DNA of 6,746 bases from Bacteroidota bacterium. GTDB taxonomy: Bacteria > Bacteroidota > Bacteroidia > Bacteroidales > JAAYUG01. Position 1 is the stretch's first letter; each line of letters starts with the position of its first letter. The DNA lies in the NCBI GenBank assembly GCA_021812865.1, contig JAKAMP010000156.1, positions 1 to 6,746 on the forward strand. Reading direction: 5' to 3'. The notes beneath the pieces were generated by a model, which saw only the letters and a program-made list of their open reading frames with translations, was not told the origin of the DNA and made no database searches. The position numbers and the translations under genes are program-made. Below, in pieces: positions 6,353 through 6,746 of this stretch.

Positions 6353-6746
6353 TTATAATTCAACCACCTTAAGTCGTTCGGCATTTTCGGCCAGCTGCAG
6401 CTGATCGATAATGGACTGCAGGTCGCCGTCGAGTATGGCAGGCAGGTTGTAAAGCGTAAGGTTGATACGATGGTCGGTAACGCGGCTCTGCGGATAATTG
6501 TACGTACGGATCTTGGCCGAGCGATCACCTGTCGATACCATCGTCCTGCGCTTGCTGGTTATGTCATCGAGATATTTCTGGTATTCAAGATTGTACAGCC
6601 TGGTACGCAGTTCGTTCATAGCCTTTTCCAGGTTCTTGATCTGCGATTTCTCGTCCTGGCAGGTAACCACAATTCCTGAAGGAATATGAGTAAGCCGGAT
6701 GGCGGAGTAGGTGGTATTGACCGATTGTCCGCCGGGACCAGAGGAA
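6353..6746 (-). CDS. prfA: Peptide chain release factor 1 (RF1), C-terminal 130 residues, 5' part outside the window
   Basis: RF1 reads UAA and UAG in the ribosomal A site and triggers peptide release. Only the end of the gene is in the window; the complete protein is usually about 360 residues. The visible part opens with the catalytic GGQ motif (codons at 6733-6725) in context [10 protein letters not shown]; its Gln is the residue methylated by PrmC in the family. It continues with [14 protein letters not shown] and CQDEKSQ, and ends with [20 protein letters not shown]. This last segment is what separates RF1 from RF2, where the corresponding region is RSY-based with a different tail. The PxT codon-recognition motif and the N-terminal domain lie upstream and cannot be checked. 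pyrF follows 12 bases after the TAA stop. Confidence 0.95.
   Translation of the reverse strand, partial: SSGPGGQSVNTTYSAIRLTHIPSGIVVTCQDEKSQIKNLEKAMNELRTRLYNLEYQKYLDDITSKRRTMVSTGDRSAKIRTYNYPQSRVTDHRINLTLYNLPAILDGDLQSIIDQLQLAENAERLKVVEL

Overview
The window is a stretch of chromosomal housekeeping sequence, almost certainly from a Bacteroidetes (Bacteroidota) bacterium and probably close to the order Bacteroidales. The pointers are a DUF2851 protein (a family I know mainly from this phylum), a promoter upstream of rpsO of the phylum-specific form ATTG-N19-TATTTTTG, start codons preceded by A-rich sequence rather than clear Shine-Dalgarno sites, and the protein sequences of RF1 and S15. Base composition is moderate, in the mid-40s per cent GC by eye.

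All seven genes are on the minus strand, so transcription runs from high to low coordinates. In that order they are: the end of prfA (release factor 1), pyrF (OMP decarboxylase), a DUF2851 gene, a two-transmembrane K+ channel with cytoplasmic RCK domains, a 170-base gap, a stand-alone RmlD-like SDR reductase, rpsO (ribosomal protein S15), and the start of pnp (polynucleotide phosphorylase). Both end genes are cut by the window edges. prfA lacks its N-terminal part and pnp lacks its C-terminal KH and S1 domains. No gap reaches 300 bases; the gaps are 12, 116, 170, 80 and 74 bases.

Three groups can be inferred. prfA and pyrF are 12 bases apart and look cotranscribed. The DUF2851 gene and the channel share an ATGA stop/start overlap, so they are very likely translationally coupled. 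rpsO and pnp form the translation/RNA-decay pair also known from E. coli: a promoter precedes rpsO, and an 11-bp hairpin separates the two genes.

I found no mobile element, CRISPR array, tRNA or rRNA, and no clear sign of an undescribed multi-gene system. The points most worth checking are the arginine in the channel filter (TVGFR in place of TVGFG/TVGYG), a possible internal GTG start that would yield a soluble RCK subunit as in MthK, and a nuclease-like signature plus cysteine cluster in the DUF2851 protein that is coupled to the channel.
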